From Limnomonas spitsbergensis (taxonomy: Eukaryota; Chlorophyta; Chlorophyceae; Chlamydomonadales): 64,000 nucleotides of DNA. The notes under the pieces were generated by a model. That model was not told the origin of the DNA. It saw only the letters and a list, made by a program, of their open reading frames with translations, and did no database searches. Below, piece by piece: positions 9,534 through 22,029 of this stretch (the stretch's first letter is position 1; each line of letters starts with the position of its first letter). Both the position numbers and the translations under genes were made by a program. The stretch spans positions 620,001-684,000 of the forward strand of contig JAYJMM010000120.1 in the NCBI GenBank assembly GCA_037349105.1, given 5' to 3'.

Positions 9534-11732
9534 CTACATCTGCACATCTGCAGACAGGTCAATCAGGTGCGCAGCCAGCACCTCGGCATTCCCCATGAAG
9601 GGCCCAGGGAAGCATTGGTGACCAGAACACTGCCCCGGCTCGCAGTCCAAGAAATCAGTTCCACACTCGCAACCGAGGTGAGACTTAAAGTAGGGCAGCA
9701 CAGTGGCTGCAGGCCAGTGGTTGGAGTGGTGCCTCAGCCGGAGCTGCTCATGCGCCGCATTGATCTCCTTGCCCTTGCCCGGAGTGTCCCATCCCGGCAC
9801 AAAATTGACAGATCCGAGCACAATCAGGTTAGGCTTAAATCCAAGCTTGTCGAGTGCCGCCCCGGTCTTGACTGGATCATGGTTGGAGGGGTAATCGTTG
9901 CTGATGAGGAGCAGCTGGATATTGGGTCGCTTCATTGCCACCAGGATGCTGTTGGATGAAAACCCCTGTTCCATGCGGTAAACGCCACATTGTCCGTTTT
10001 GTCGGCAGAGCTGGCCTTAGACCCATCCTCAGCTGCTCTGCCTGGATCCGCAGCCCCGCCAGTCTTTTTCCAGCAAGAGAAGCTTTCACACACCAAAGAG
10101 ATGACGAGCTCCGCAATGTGCGACTTACCCTCAACAAACAGGCGCGTGCCAGGTTTTAGATTGTCCTGGTAGGTTAAAGAGACAGATGTCACAAATATTG
10201 GCATTGCGGTAGGGAAGGCAAGAAATGTGAGACTTTTCTGGTACCATGAACAATGGCCCTTCAAAAACAGCCAAACAGGTGCATGCCAGGTTTTATATTT
10301 ACCTGGCAGGTTATAAATACAGCTGTGTTTATTTTAGCGTGCACCAGGCTGCCTTAAGCAGGCCGTTGGGTGGCCCCCACTGGGCCGATGGGGACCATTG
10401 GACCGAACCTTGACCAGCCTATGACCGGTGGCCCAAGCAGCAGGCTTCCCCGGCCGTAGGCCTTGACGTAGCTGAGTTTTATTTGAAGTGCGCTGAAGTA
10501 AACACTGAAAGATGGACATCACAGATATTGAGATATTAGCATCACGGCAGCGAGGGCAGGAGAGGTGAGACTTTTCCAGCACTATGCACCATTGCACGTA
10601 AATAATGGAACTGTACGATTGTGCATGTACCGATGTTTGGAGGACCTCAGAATAATGTCGCTCTGGCCCCCCATACACTTACTAATGTTCAGAGCAAGCT
10701 GAATGGCGGTGTCCCTTTGAGGACATCCAGGTACCTTTGTCCAGAGCAGGCCCTGCAAGTGTGAAACCACGGGCAGAAATCCAAACAACCTCATGTTAAG
10801 TGACCTGCAGGCCTCGTCTTCAGATGTTTCCCGAGCTTCGGATGCTTTTGGGCATGACTGCATGAGTTTGCCTTATGAAGATGAACCCTTGGGCACGGAA
10901 CAGTCTTCCATGCATGTTAATGAAGCTGAGGAGCACACCCAATGCACAATATTTATTTGCGACCCCACCGATGCTTCACATCTGTGTGTCAGGGATACAG
11001 ACCATTCATTGGTCTATACCTCAACCTAGCGAGCGTCACCCACCACCCGTCGCGGATGAAGGAGCACCAGTTATGACCTGCTGACACAACAAGATCCCGG
11101 TTCTCCTGCCAAGTCTTGTATGAGTTTTCTGGCCGGATGCCATGGGCTTCTGTTGCGGGATCATCAAGTCGGCTCCAGTCAAAGCGGCTGAGATGAAATG
11201 TCAGGTACCAAGCTATGTCGGCATCAACATGGGCTTCTTTTGTATAGCTGTCTGAGGTTGCGTCATTGCTTGGCCGTGTCATGGTATCAAGCCCATAGTG
11301 GTCCTCAGGCTGCTGGCTGCTTTGCTCAGTGTGATGAGAGGCCATGCATGAGTACCATTTGAGGACGAGTGCTCCATGCAGGTGCATTCATTCCTTCATA
11401 CACTCAAGAGTCATCAGCAATCGCATGCCAGCGATGCATTATATAACAGACTATCAAACTGGAAGCAGCAGCAAATGAAACAGGTGTCCTCTGGACACAA
11501 ATCCTCCATGCCGGAGCACAAGTCCTTTCATTTGCATCATTTTCTGGGAGTTTGTCACCAGTACTGGTATGCTATCTCTGCTTGCTGCAGTACTCTTACC
11601 TTCACCTGCCAGTCTCCGAACCCTGATGGCTCTCCTCCCCATGTCTACATGCAGGGCTTGCACTGAGGTGCAGATACCGAACAGGAGGGTGATTTGCAGT
11701 AGCTGGACGACGAGGTTCATCTTCTTGTCCAC
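9534..11732 (-). CDS. Uncharacterised secreted protein, multi-exon
   Basis: The likely first exon starts at 11732. Its product has a classical signal peptide: charged n-region MDKK, a hydrophobic core over about residues 6-22, and a cleavage-like VQA near residue 26. A strong 5' splice site (GAAG|GTAAGAG) ends it at 11600. A second coding block covers about 11387-11026 and is rich in Trp/Tyr/Asp, with segments such as HLSRFDWSRLDDP and WCSFIRDGWW. A short block lies at about 10757-10688. The last exon (to the stop at 9534) reads about 145 codons and has six Cys near its end (CECGTDFLDCEPGQCSG then CFPGPFMGN). I do not recognise the family. Joins between 10700 and 9970 were not resolved in frame, so the gene model is partial. 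A hAT-like MITE (10323-10507) sits in an intron. Confidence 0.45.
10323..10507 (+). mobile_element. hAT-like MITE copy
   Basis: A 185-bp element with inverted ends: it starts CTGTGTTTATTTTAGCG and ends with the inverse of CAGTGTTTACTTCAGCG. The core (GGCCGATGGGGACC, then TGACCAGCCTATGACCGG, then CCCAAGCAGCAGGC) matches the reverse complement of the family core. Flanking 8-mers match at 5 of 8 positions, consistent with an old target-site duplication. Confidence 0.5.
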
Positions 11733-13114
11733 TCTCTTTTAGTGCAGCGACCAAGAGGCGGGACCACCGCTCTCTTCACAAAACCAGCATGTGATTCTGA
11801 GATGGCTGCCTCGATCCGTAGTTGCATTGGTTGTGCAGGCCAGGGAAGGTGCAGGCGCACCGGTCGGGGTTGTGCCCACGGCAAGCAGGCCCACATTTGA
11901 ATTGAGCGACAGCTGTCGGCCTGTGAAATAGCCCGCTACTCCGTCAGGTCGCTTGCTTGTCTACCGGTATTAAAATATGCACGTACCAAGGTCCTCCATG
12001 TCTCCGATCGGCCATAAACCCTGCTGGCTTTGCGTCACATCCGTCCTCTGTTTTGGTGTTCATGAGGTTACATTCAGCCTCTGATTCAGCCATTCAGGCA
12101 AGCATGGCACTCCTGGGTAAATTGCTCCTCTGAGAGAAGAGCGGTTTGTACATCCACTTCAGTCCCCAGCAAGTGGCATCCGGGATTGCGAGTCAGTGAG
12201 CCAGTTCGTGACCCCGGCCAATACCTATAGTCCTATATAATGTCCGTGCACAACCCCAGCCCTCCATGACTGGATCCACGTAACTAACGTAGGCTTCCTG
12301 TATATGCATGCAGATATTATGGCCCTGACCCTCACCGGCTATCGCTGCCCTACTCAGAACTCTTAAGTGTTTATACGCTTCAGCAGGGTTCAAGGTCACT
12401 TTCCATTGATTTGTTTGAGTCAAAGACTATTTAACTACTGGTGTGCATACATCGTTGTGGTACATCCATCAAAGAAACGGAGCTGCCAAGAATCTGCCAA
12501 GTGGAAGAAAACGATTCATTTCAATAATTTGGTCTCACGTACGCCACACAGAAACACGTTTTATCTTATTAGCACTTGTCACACTGGCAGGGCAACCGAG
12601 GAAGGACATGAAAAACACATGGAAGCTCTGCCTAGTAGAGAGGAAGGGTAACTGGTAAGACAGAACACCAAAATGAAGAAGAGCGAAGGGACACAGTAAC
12701 CGCACAGTATACGGAACTTTTATGTTGATGCTGTCAACATCAAAGTACCGTAACAGGGACAAAATCAGTAGCGATATATAACAGAAATATAATGAGACGG
12801 ATTGAGGGGGAAAAGACAAAAGCAGAACATATATTACTGCCGTTCAAATGTCTTCTGGATCTGCAATCATTTAGTATATATCATATCAACCTCCAGTGGC
12901 CATGGAACCGTAGTAGCCAGTCCTCAAATCAGGGCTGCAAATGTATCCAGTGTCCAGTACTCAGTAAATGGAATCAAATCGGGGTACTCTCGGGGTCAAG
13001 TAAAAGGTACACCTGTTTCAAATCAGAATTCAATGCATGCATGAATATGGACCATCCTTCCAATGCCCATCTGTGCAGCCCTAGCCCAGAGGGTGGCATT
13101 GCCTGCCTACTGAA
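11733..13114. other. Intergenic between secreted-protein gene and gene A
   Basis: Upstream region of the gene starting at 11732 (-) and 3' flank of gene A, whose stop is at 13115. No supported exon, RNA gene or repeat array. Short frames near 12193-12819 on the minus strand have no recognisable content. Confidence 0.35.
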
Positions 13115-16100
13115 CTACATTCTTCGTCCGAATCCTTTCAGCAGGCCGCGGCAGAATCTGCGAGAGAGCATAACCCAGCAGTGATGACAGGGATCAGTAA
13201 AATAGGTACCACATCCTAGCATACAGGCAACCGGCTCCGAAACAGCCACATCAGTGAACCAGAACTGCGCCTAGACCAGCCTGAGGCGGCCGTGAGGCAA
13301 GCATTTGTTCATTCACTCCTTCATTGACAACAAGGCTCACTGAGGATAGTGACCATACTGAATCAGGCAAGTGTGACATTGGGATTGGTTGCAATTGCAC
13401 CGCAGACCATGCTGGAGTTGGTCACACACTCCAATGGAACCATTGAATACGGGGAGCAAGCCGTTCTCAGCAAGAGGCTTGACCCATGTGCTCTAGGGTA
13501 CTGTTTATTTTAGTAAGCTAAAGCTACATTTAAGCTACAACATGGCATATGGCCGAAGAGGCCTGGTGCAGCCAGCCCTGCTGCATGGGCCACCAGCCAA
13601 AGGCTGGTCATGGTTTGGCCCCAAGTGGCGCAGCTGTAGCCGCCCGGGAGCCCCCCAAAGGTGGCCTAGCACGCACTCAAATGAGCATTGGTATGTGTAT
13701 AAATGCTGCCAATGCAACATAATGGATATCGGAAGGTCACCATTTGAGACAGTCTCCCACCCAGGAGTCAGACATAGTAGATACCACTCACGGGCAGGGC
13801 ACTGGGTCGTTGGGGTGCAGCTTGACCAACTCCCGGGCGCAATTCACTAAATGGCAGCAGGGACACCAAAAAGTGTCATACCACATTGTTTAATCATTGT
13901 GATTAAGATGCAAGAGGCTGGCAAAGTGTCAAGCGCGCAGGCGACTGAAATCCTGCATCACAGCCTCACCACAGAAAAGGGCATTGCGAGAGCCATGTGG
14001 ATGATAAGGCCTATTAGAAGATTCAGACACCAGAGCCATCAGAGTGCAGCATCCTGAATCACGTATCTCATGTTCGGTAAAGCACACGTGTGGCAAGCAT
14101 CTGTCAGCCTTGTAATGATGTGGCCTCACAAACATAAACCTCCATGATAAGGCCACGTGCATCAGTTGTTCCCTAATGCAGTCAATAGACCAATGCACCA
14201 CAGCCTCACCGCATATCTTGTGGCTGCATGGCCGCATGGCGATAAAATCCCCTTCCTCCAGACACACGCCGCACATCCGGTCATACTCATCCTCCTCAGG
14301 CAGGGCTGAAGACAGGGCAGATGACAGCTGACCAACGGCTGCCATGGCGCCTCCGACGCGGACAATGGCCATCGGCGAAGCCGGAGCCGGAGCAGAAGGG
14401 GAGTATTTTGCAAGGTTTGCAGGGGCCTGGACTTCCGATGCCTGCAGGAGCGACGCTGCATATGATGGATCTGAGCTCGGCATTGAATCCAAGACTGTAC
14501 CGGGGAATAGCGGTGAGATCTCAAGAGCTTGCAGAGCAGGCAGTTGAGTGGTCGCAGGGGATGCGGGCCAGCCGGGGTCCCCGAGATCCATGTAGCAAGA
14601 AGCCTCCGGGAGCTCTGCAGCTCTGCTGAGCATTCTGGACGGCCCCAAACTGGGTTGGATGCTAGAAACGCCGTGAAGGAGCCTGCACAAAATAAAGCAG
14701 AAATTCAACACATGCCGCGTTAAGATTGAAATCAAAGATGATTAAGATTTCGAAAACGACTGATCCCTCACACCACCTACACTGTTAACAAAATTAGAGA
14801 CATAAGCTCCATAACCACGCACAGTTTGTTCCCTCGCCCAGTTACGCCTTTCCATGCAGCCAGTGTAGGCAACCCCTTATGCTAGAAATGGGTCTCGCTG
14901 CCCTGGTTCCCAGGGGGAGGGTGTCCCCCGCGCGAGGGGTCCCCTACACCGGCAGGTGAGAGTCCTCATCTTCATAGTACGCAGAGCAGTCAACGGCAAA
15001 TCAAGATCCAGCACAGGCCCGGCCTCCACCCCAAAGGCAAATCAAGATCCAGCACAGGCCTGGCCTCTATCCCAAAACAAATCAAGATCCAGCACAGGCC
15101 TGGCCTCCACCCCAAAGACAAATCAAGATCCAGCACAGGCCCGGCCTCCACCCCAAAGGCAAATCAAGATCCAGCACAGGCCTGGCCTCTATCCCAAAGG
15201 CAAATCAAGATCCAGCACAGGCCTGGCCTCCACCCTAAAAGGCAAATCAAGATCCAGCACAGGCCCGGCCTCTACCCCAAAACAAATCAAGATCCAGCAC
15301 AGGCCTGGCCTCCACCCCAAAGGCAAATCAAGATCCAGCACAGGCCTGGCCTCTATCCCAAAGGCAAATCAAGATCCAGCACAGGCCTGGCCTCTATCCC
15401 AAAGGCAAATCAAGATCCAGCACAGGCCCGGCATCCACCCCAAAGGCAAATCAAGATCCAGCACAGGCCTGGCATCCACCCCAAAGGCAAATCAAGATCC
15501 AGCACAGGCCTGGCCTCTACCCCAAAGACAAATCAAGATCCAGCACAGACCTGGCCTCTATCCCAAAACAAATCAAGATCCAGCACAGGCCTGGCCTCCA
15601 CCCCAAAGGCAAATCAAGATCCAGCACAGGCCTGGCCTCTATCCCAAAGGCAAATCAAGATCCAGCACAGGCCTGGCCTCCACCTTAAAAGGCAAATCAA
15701 GATCCAGCACAGGCCTGGCCTCCACCCCAAAGGCAAATCAAGATCCAGCACAGGCCTGGCCTCTACCCCAAAACAAATCAAGATCCAGCACAGGCCTGGC
15801 CTCTATCCCAAAACAAATCAAGATCCAGCACAGGCCTGGCCTCTACCCCAAAGGCAAATCAAGATCCAGCACAGGCCCGGCCTCCACCCCAAAGGCAAAT
15901 CAAGATCCAGCACAGGCCTGGCCTCTATCCCAAAACAAATCAAGATCCAGCACAGGCCTGGCCTCTATCCCAAAACAAATCAAGATCCAGCACAGGCCTG
16001 GCCTCTATCCCAAAGGCAAATCAAGATCCAGCACAAGCCCGGCTTCCACCCCAAAGGCAAATCAAGATCCAGCACAGGCCTGGCCTCCACCTTAAAAGGC

Positions 16101-19100
16101 AAATCAAGATCCAGCACAGGCCTGGCCTCCACCCCAAAGGCAAATCAAGATCCAGCACAGGCCTGGCCTCTACCCCAAAGGCAAATCAAGATCCAGCACA
16201 GGCCTGGCCTCTGTCCCAAAACAAATCAAGATCCAGCACAGGCCTGGCCTCTACCCCAAAACAAATCAAGATCCAGCACAGGCCTGGCCTCTATCCCAAA
16301 ACAAATCAAGATCCAGCACAGGCCTGGCCTCTATCCCAAAGGCAAATCAAGATCCAGCACAGGCCTGGCCTCCACCCCAAAGGCAAATCAAGATCCAGCA
16401 CAGGCCTGGCCTCCACCCCAAAGGCAAATCAAGATCCAGCACAGGCCTGGCCTCCACCCCAAAGGCAAATCAAGATCCAGCACAGGCCTGGCCTCCACCT
16501 CAAAGGCAAATCAAGATCCAGCACAGGCCTGGCCTCCACCCTAAAAGGCAAATCAAGATCCAGCACAGGCCTGGCCTCCACCCTAAAAGGCAAATCAAGA
16601 TCCAGCACAGGCCTGGCCTCCACCCTAAAAGGCAAATCAAAATCCAGCACAGGCCTGGCCTCCACCCCAAAGGCAAATCAAGCACGGGCCTCCACTCTGT
16701 CACCCACCTGTGATAGCGAGCCGCTGTGAGCGTATGCTCCAGGCTGTCATCCTCCATCTCGTCCGCCAGACTGGCCACCGAGTGCAGCAGGTTCTGGGCA
16801 AGGACCGGAGACCAAGTGTGTGCTATGGATCCCGCCAGGTGGATCTGTGATTGAAACGCTGACCTGATCACTGGCTTAACAATCCCAGGGCTGCACGCAG
16901 ACCCCAATGCAGAGTTCAGGGCCGGCTTGGATGTCGATACCTGCATCATGCCTTGCGTGAGGTGATGCAGGCCCCTCTGCTGCCCAGACAGCTGCGCCTC
17001 CAACTGGGCCTGCCTCTCCAGCTGTCTCTGCTCCGACTTCATAGAAGGCGATTGCCGGTCCAGAGCTCGTGGACTCGCTGGCAGCGAGCTAAGTCGGCTG
17101 GGCGCTGATGACGGGCCAGGGACGGAGGATGTGGGGAAGACAGAAGCAGCAGAGTCCCTGCCAAGCGGCGCCCCTTCGAGCATGCTGGCTGTGGTCGGAC
17201 GTTGTGAGGAAACAGCTCCTGACGAGGACAAGTCCGTGTCCATGTGCCACTCCACGTGGTGGGCAGGCAGCTGTACCACCCCTGATACAGATGCCCTGAG
17301 AGGTGGAAGGGAATCGATTATTGAAAGTGACCATACCAGCATTAAAAGTGATCATACCAGTGATAAAAGTCACCATACTGGTGATAAAGTGATCATACCG
17401 GTGACAAAAGTGCTCATACTGGCTCTTGCGATCATACCGGCATGCAGCTTCACATCGTTGGAATGAATTCACCTCTTGTGCGACCATCACAGGCTTGCGG
17501 TGCAGACAAGCATGCACCATGCTTACTCATACTTATTCATACCTTCTTGCCACTCTCCAGGATCTGACAGAGCGTAGTGAGGGACGCTGGACAGGGAGGG
17601 ACTCGCTCGCAACCAGAGAGACATTTGACCTCAAGGACCCTGCAGGATCGGTGGCTTTGGCTCCAGGACCTGTGCAGTCGGTCATTTTGGCTCCAGGATC
17701 TGCATCATCGGAACCATTGGCTCCGGACACCTCTCTGCCCGCAACTGTTCGGTTAAGGGTTCCAGAGCCAATAGATGGTGCTTGGCTGCTGAGGAGAGAG
17801 GCCACCAATACTTCAGCATCGACTGCATTCAAAGCGAAAGTCGCACATGGTTCTGCGCTGTCCGGCATGGGTGACAGATTCTCTGAAAGATCCTGCTTCC
17901 GAAAGCTCGACATGGCTGGGTGGCCGATGCCGCTGCTGCTACCAGGCCTGGACCGGAGACCCTCATGCAAGATTCCCTCAAAGAGCGTTGGCAGGGTCCA
18001 CGCCACGACAGACGGAGCGATGTCAGCGGGTGAAGCTGCTGGCGAGCTGGAGCCTCCTGGCCAGGGAGGGCATGGCAACGGAGCGAAAGCAGGAGGACTG
18101 GCGGAAGTGCCCTTGGGTGGTGTTTGCTGCTGCCGACCGCTGCAACGGCTCGAAGAGGTGCGCCAGAGTGTGGCTGGCGAATGCTCCTTGGCGGAGCCGA
18201 TGGCGCTTGTCAGCGCCTCAATTTGCTCCAAGAGGACAGACTGAGAGGCCTGGCGAGGAGCAGAAGGGAGAGCATCAGGTGAGGGCCTCCGGTGATGAAA
18301 AGTTGTTGAACACAGCATTTAGGGTTCAGGGTTAAGGGTTTATCAGGCTCTGCTCAAAACCTGCCGTCAACAGAAGCCAGCCATAAATTAGCCAGGTCAT
18401 GAATGCCATTTTTTTTATGATTTAAATATGTTGATTACTCTCTTTCCGGATTTCAAAAATAAAGAAAAAGACGAGAAATCCAGGGGGGGGACAGTTCATG
18501 GCCCTTCTGTCTCACCTTTGCAGCTATTTGCTTGAGCGTGGCCACTCCAATGGGCCGGTCCACAGTACCCAGAGCAGCGGTCAGGGATGTGAAGGGGTTG
18601 AGCAGATTGATAAGCTGAGCATTTCGGTGGGTGCGAGCTACCCCAAACGGTGTCTGACGGTCTCCATCCAGCAGCAGGCGAGGGTCCCTGGGTCGGCGTC
18701 GGGGTTCTGACGGAGGAGGCTCACCTCGCGCTTGCGCCAGCCTGTCATCGGCCAAAACCTGGAGCTGCGAGGGTTAGGGTGAAGGGTGAAGGCTTACGGT
18801 TTAGGCGCCGGGGTCAGGCTAAAGCCTGTCACAAGCCAGCAGCTGGAGCTGCGAGGGTTCAGGGTTAAAGGCTTACGGTGTAGGTTGCAAGGTGAAGGCA
18901 TTAGCCTGTCACCGGCCTGAAGATAGAGCTGCAAGGCAAGCATGGAGGGGGGGATTAGGAGGTATCCCATAGGTCAAAATCTTCATGTATAATCTAGGTC
19001 AACAACTTGGAGTAAATATAATTTGGCAGTGTCAGAGACTTTGGCTGGCACAAAGTGGCAGAGGCAAAGAAGGTGAGCTTGAGGACATAAAATTGAATGC

Positions 19101-22011
19101 TCCACCCTTGAATGTCTGGACACCTGGACGTTTGATTGTGTAGGGTTACTAGGGTATACCGCGTACTGTGAAGTGCTTGCCCTGCTTTGATAAAGCCATT
19201 GAAGGTGCCTTTTCCCAACAGCGGCCGGGTGGATTGTGTGCGACCACTCACAAAATAACTGTGAGCTTGAGAGTAACCGGCCAGCAAGGCTGCAGCTGCG
19301 GCGTATGAGCAGCTGTGTGCGGCCACGTGCAGTGCCGTGGAGCCACTGGACGAATTCCTGACAAGCAACGAGAAGAAAGTGAGAACAGTGGCTGCAGCTC
19401 TCGGTGGAGACATCAGAGGCAAGCAAGGCAAATGTCTTACAGCCAAGATGGTAAGAGGATTTGATGACACAGTTGAAAGAAAAGCAAATGCAGGACAAAA
19501 TATGGTGATTCAGCTTTGGTGAAAGGGTTTCTGCCCTGGCTAGGAGATTCACTGCAACTTCTACTCGCTATGCATGTTGACACAACTGGTGATTCCAATC
19601 ACCAAACTGAATCATCAAACCATCTTTGCAGTGCGGATACCAGCAGTGGGAAAGGCTCCGCTACAAGGATGCTAACGCACAAAATAAAACACTGCACTAC
19701 AGGATAATAGGATATGCACTTGCATCTGAGGAGGGCTGAGAGCATGCGGCAAGAATCCTTACAAAAAACGGAGATGTACGCATGCCCTGAGCAGTACATG
19801 GTGCAGCCTGTTCACAGGGCTGTGCTTCATCTTACATGCAGTACGGGTCGAACGAGGGGTATCCTAGTCCAGGGACACGCAAGCCTTGAGAAGCACCGTG
19901 CTGTAGTAGCGCCGCCACCGTCTCGGGGTGGTTACACCAAGAGGCGTACATGAGCGGGGTTAAGCCTGACCAGGTGGGGACGTTGACTAGGGGCCTGGAA
20001 AGGAGGAGAGGTGCTTCAAACACGTCAGAGCCCAGGCAAAAAGCAAAGCAGGAAAATATGGACACCACTCCCTTAATCCTCGCTTGGGACCTTGTATTCA
20101 ACTTGGCAATGCTCAACCTTTCTGGCACAGACACAGCAGCAGTGTTGATTTTTTTGTGACACAGCTACATGTCAGCTACACTCAGGCCTCTGGCTGGAGG
20201 CTCCGTTTGTAGCCAGCCTTGCTGCTCAGGCCACCAGTCGCAGGCCGGTACAGGTTTGGTCCCAATCGGGCCTTTCGCGGCTTGCCGACGGTGTACTTGT
20301 GGCCGGAAAAAGAAACACTGCACACAAGGCCCTTGTCATGGCCTCAGCAGTGATACCTTGGCGTACCGGAAGCACGGTGCCTAGTCAACCCACAAGCTGT
20401 CCCTTCATTCCTCCCAGTCACAGCTAGAGAGTGCCTTAAAGCCAGTCAAGGATCTCACAGTGTGTTGCCATGCCCCCAAAAGCGACCAACGATCGTCGTG
20501 ATTTGGTAGTAACTCATATTAATGAGTGGCACACACATGATAAGTTCACAACCACGCTTGAGGATGGTGGCACTGTCTAATTGAAGGAGCTTCAGCTACA
20601 CTTCAGCTACACCCCGGCCTATGGCCGGCAGGACCAGGCGCAGCAACCCCTGCTGCTGGGCCACCGGCTGTAGGTCGGTCAAAGTCCCCATTGGCTCAGT
20701 GGTGGCCCTCAGACGGCCCCCCCAAGATGGGCTGGCTTACACTTAAATAAACACTCAAGGGCAGCATGCCGTACTGCAGAACTCACCACATGCTGCTTCG
20801 CTCAAAGGTAGATGTACCTCGGCTCCATGCCTGGGCAACACCATACCGCATGAACACAGAAGCGTTTCGTTAGCAACCAGACGATACTGAGAGCAGCCTT
20901 CCATGAACGTGCAGGGTCACCGCAGACAGACTCTTAGGGCGCGGAGTCAAGGCATCATCGTTGACAGCCTGGACCACGATGGAATGGACATCTATGAGCT
21001 CGCGCATGTCATGCCTGGATATTTAGCAGACCATCATGGAGCTCGACCGTGGAGGCAACGACACAGGCAAGAGCCCTTGCAAGCTGTTAAAATTTGAGAG
21101 CTGTCTAACCCACCTCACTGAATCGCGCGAGGGGTCCCACCAGCGCCGCGTGACCCTTAGCGGCCACATAATGCATGCAGGTCCGGTTGTAAACTTTGTC
21201 TCGGAACCAGAAGTTGGCGCCTGCTTCCAAAAGGAGCCTGGAGAGGACGTGTGGGTTATGGGGAGGCTCGGTAAGAAAAAGGCATGTCTACTAAAGCTTC
21301 ACTACGAAAGGTAGCTGAGCCATGGAGGTCATGCCTCACAAGTAGCTCCCCTAGAGAAAATCCCTGGTTTACATCTCTGGTTTACATGATACGGTACCTA
21401 CCTCATGGCTTGTTCGTCGCCGATATCACAAGCCAGCATGAGAGGTGACAACCCGTCATTGGCACACCACTGAAGTGCTCTTAGGGCATCAGCAAGGACG
21501 GCAACCTCCAGCTGGCCCTGGGCGGGACTGTGAACATGTGCAGGGTAGGGGTCAGCATCAGCTTGGGCAGAGTCGCAAAAGGCAACATGCTAGTTCACTC
21601 AAACTTGCAGTGGAAAACTGTGCCCTAATGTATCTGTATTTGTGCACCGACCAGTGGTAGGATCAGCCGAAAATTTAGTTATGCCATGCATCCCATCCAA
21701 CATGCATGAGGCTGTTGTATGTGTAATTTGATTCCGGGCTTCCCATGCTACATGAGGATGGCTCTCCAGTTGGACTATCTGCCTCACTTGGGCCGAATGT
21801 AAGAGAGCACATGCGGTAGTACTTCGAGGTTTCTGTGGTTGAATAGCACCGCCATATGGACTGCGTTCCGACCATTCTCCAGTCTTGATTTGGGGAGGCT
21901 GGGATTCTCCGCCAATATATTTTTGACAGCGGTCAGATCACCGTCTTTAATAGCTTGCAGCAACTGCGCTTTTGCCTCCTTTTTCCTCTCGGTGGAGGCA
22001 GAATTGCCCAT
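13115..22011 (-). CDS. Gene A: ankyrin-repeat RING E3 ubiquitin ligase (XB3/XBAT-like)
   Basis: Twelve exons in transcript order: 22011-21788, 21527-21402, 21237-21114, 20830-20787, 19994-19836, 19357-19252, 18758-18516, 18249-17543, 17295-16708, 14682-14210, 13846-13792, 13157-13115. All joins keep frame and sum to 2892 nt (963 aa). The start MGNSAS fits N-myristoylation. Ankyrin repeats span about residues 20-320; landmarks are SPLMLACDIGD, RTCMHYVAAKGHA, TPLMYASWCNHPE and TALHVAAHSC. A Ser/Pro-rich linker fills 343-905. A C3HC4 RING (CGVC, CSHKIC, VNC, CPFC) split over exons 10-12 ends the protein, as in plant XB3/XBAT ligases. The expected role is membrane-anchored ubiquitin transfer to a target bound by the ankyrin repeats; the target is unknown. 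Intron 9 holds a 1.7-kb minisatellite. Paralogues are B and C. Confidence 0.85.
13506..13700 (+). mobile_element. MITE-family copy, plus orientation
   Basis: Begins CTGTTTATTTTAG, then AAGCTACA, then GGCATATGGCCGAAGAGG, GCCCTGCTGCATGGGCC and CAGCCAAAGGCTGGTCATGG, matching the family consensus block by block. The right end is diverged. It lies inside intron 11 of gene A. Confidence 0.45.
14995..16695. repeat. 40-42 bp minisatellite filling intron 9 of gene A
   Basis: About 41 tandem copies of a unit containing CAAATCAAGATCCAGCACAG followed by GCCTGGCCTCTATCCCAAA, with GGC, AC or AAAAGG indels at the junctions giving 40-42 bp. Units carry few substitutions (CCGG/CTGG, TCCACCCC/TCTATCCC), indicating recent expansion. 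The array makes up most of intron 9 (14683-16707) and stops only about 25 bp inside the 5' splice site of exon 9. The long open frames it creates on both strands are artefacts of the repeat. Confidence 0.95.
20140..20320 (+). mobile_element. hAT-like MITE copy with imperfect 8-bp target duplication
   Basis: Starts CAGTGTTGATTTTTTTGTG, followed by CAGCTACATGTCAGCTACA, and ends GGCCGGAAAAAGAAACACTG. Ends and core align along their length with the copy at 52977-53168. The flanking 8-mers CACAGCAG (20132-20139) and CACACAAG (20321-20328) agree at 6 of 8 positions. It sits in intron 4 of gene A. Confidence 0.65.
20590..20755 (+). mobile_element. MITE-family copy
   Basis: Carries the diagnostic blocks CTTCAGCTACA twice, GGCCTATGGCCGG, CTGCTGCTGGGCCACC and GGTCGGTCAAAGT, and ends with AAATAAACACT. 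The left terminus is diverged, so boundaries are approximate. Also within intron 4 of gene A, close to exon 4. Confidence 0.45.
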
Positions 22012-22029
22012 AGCAATGTGAGAAATTCG

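Noticed and set aside
14956..16095. A 379-codon open frame on the plus strand
   Set aside because: It is a translation of the 40-42 bp minisatellite in intron 9 of gene A; the unit is read in rotating frames and has no coding features.
17426..18335. Long plus-strand frames (up to 272 codons)
   Set aside because: They are antisense shadows of exon 8 of gene A, whose exon boundaries and homology to B and C are clear.
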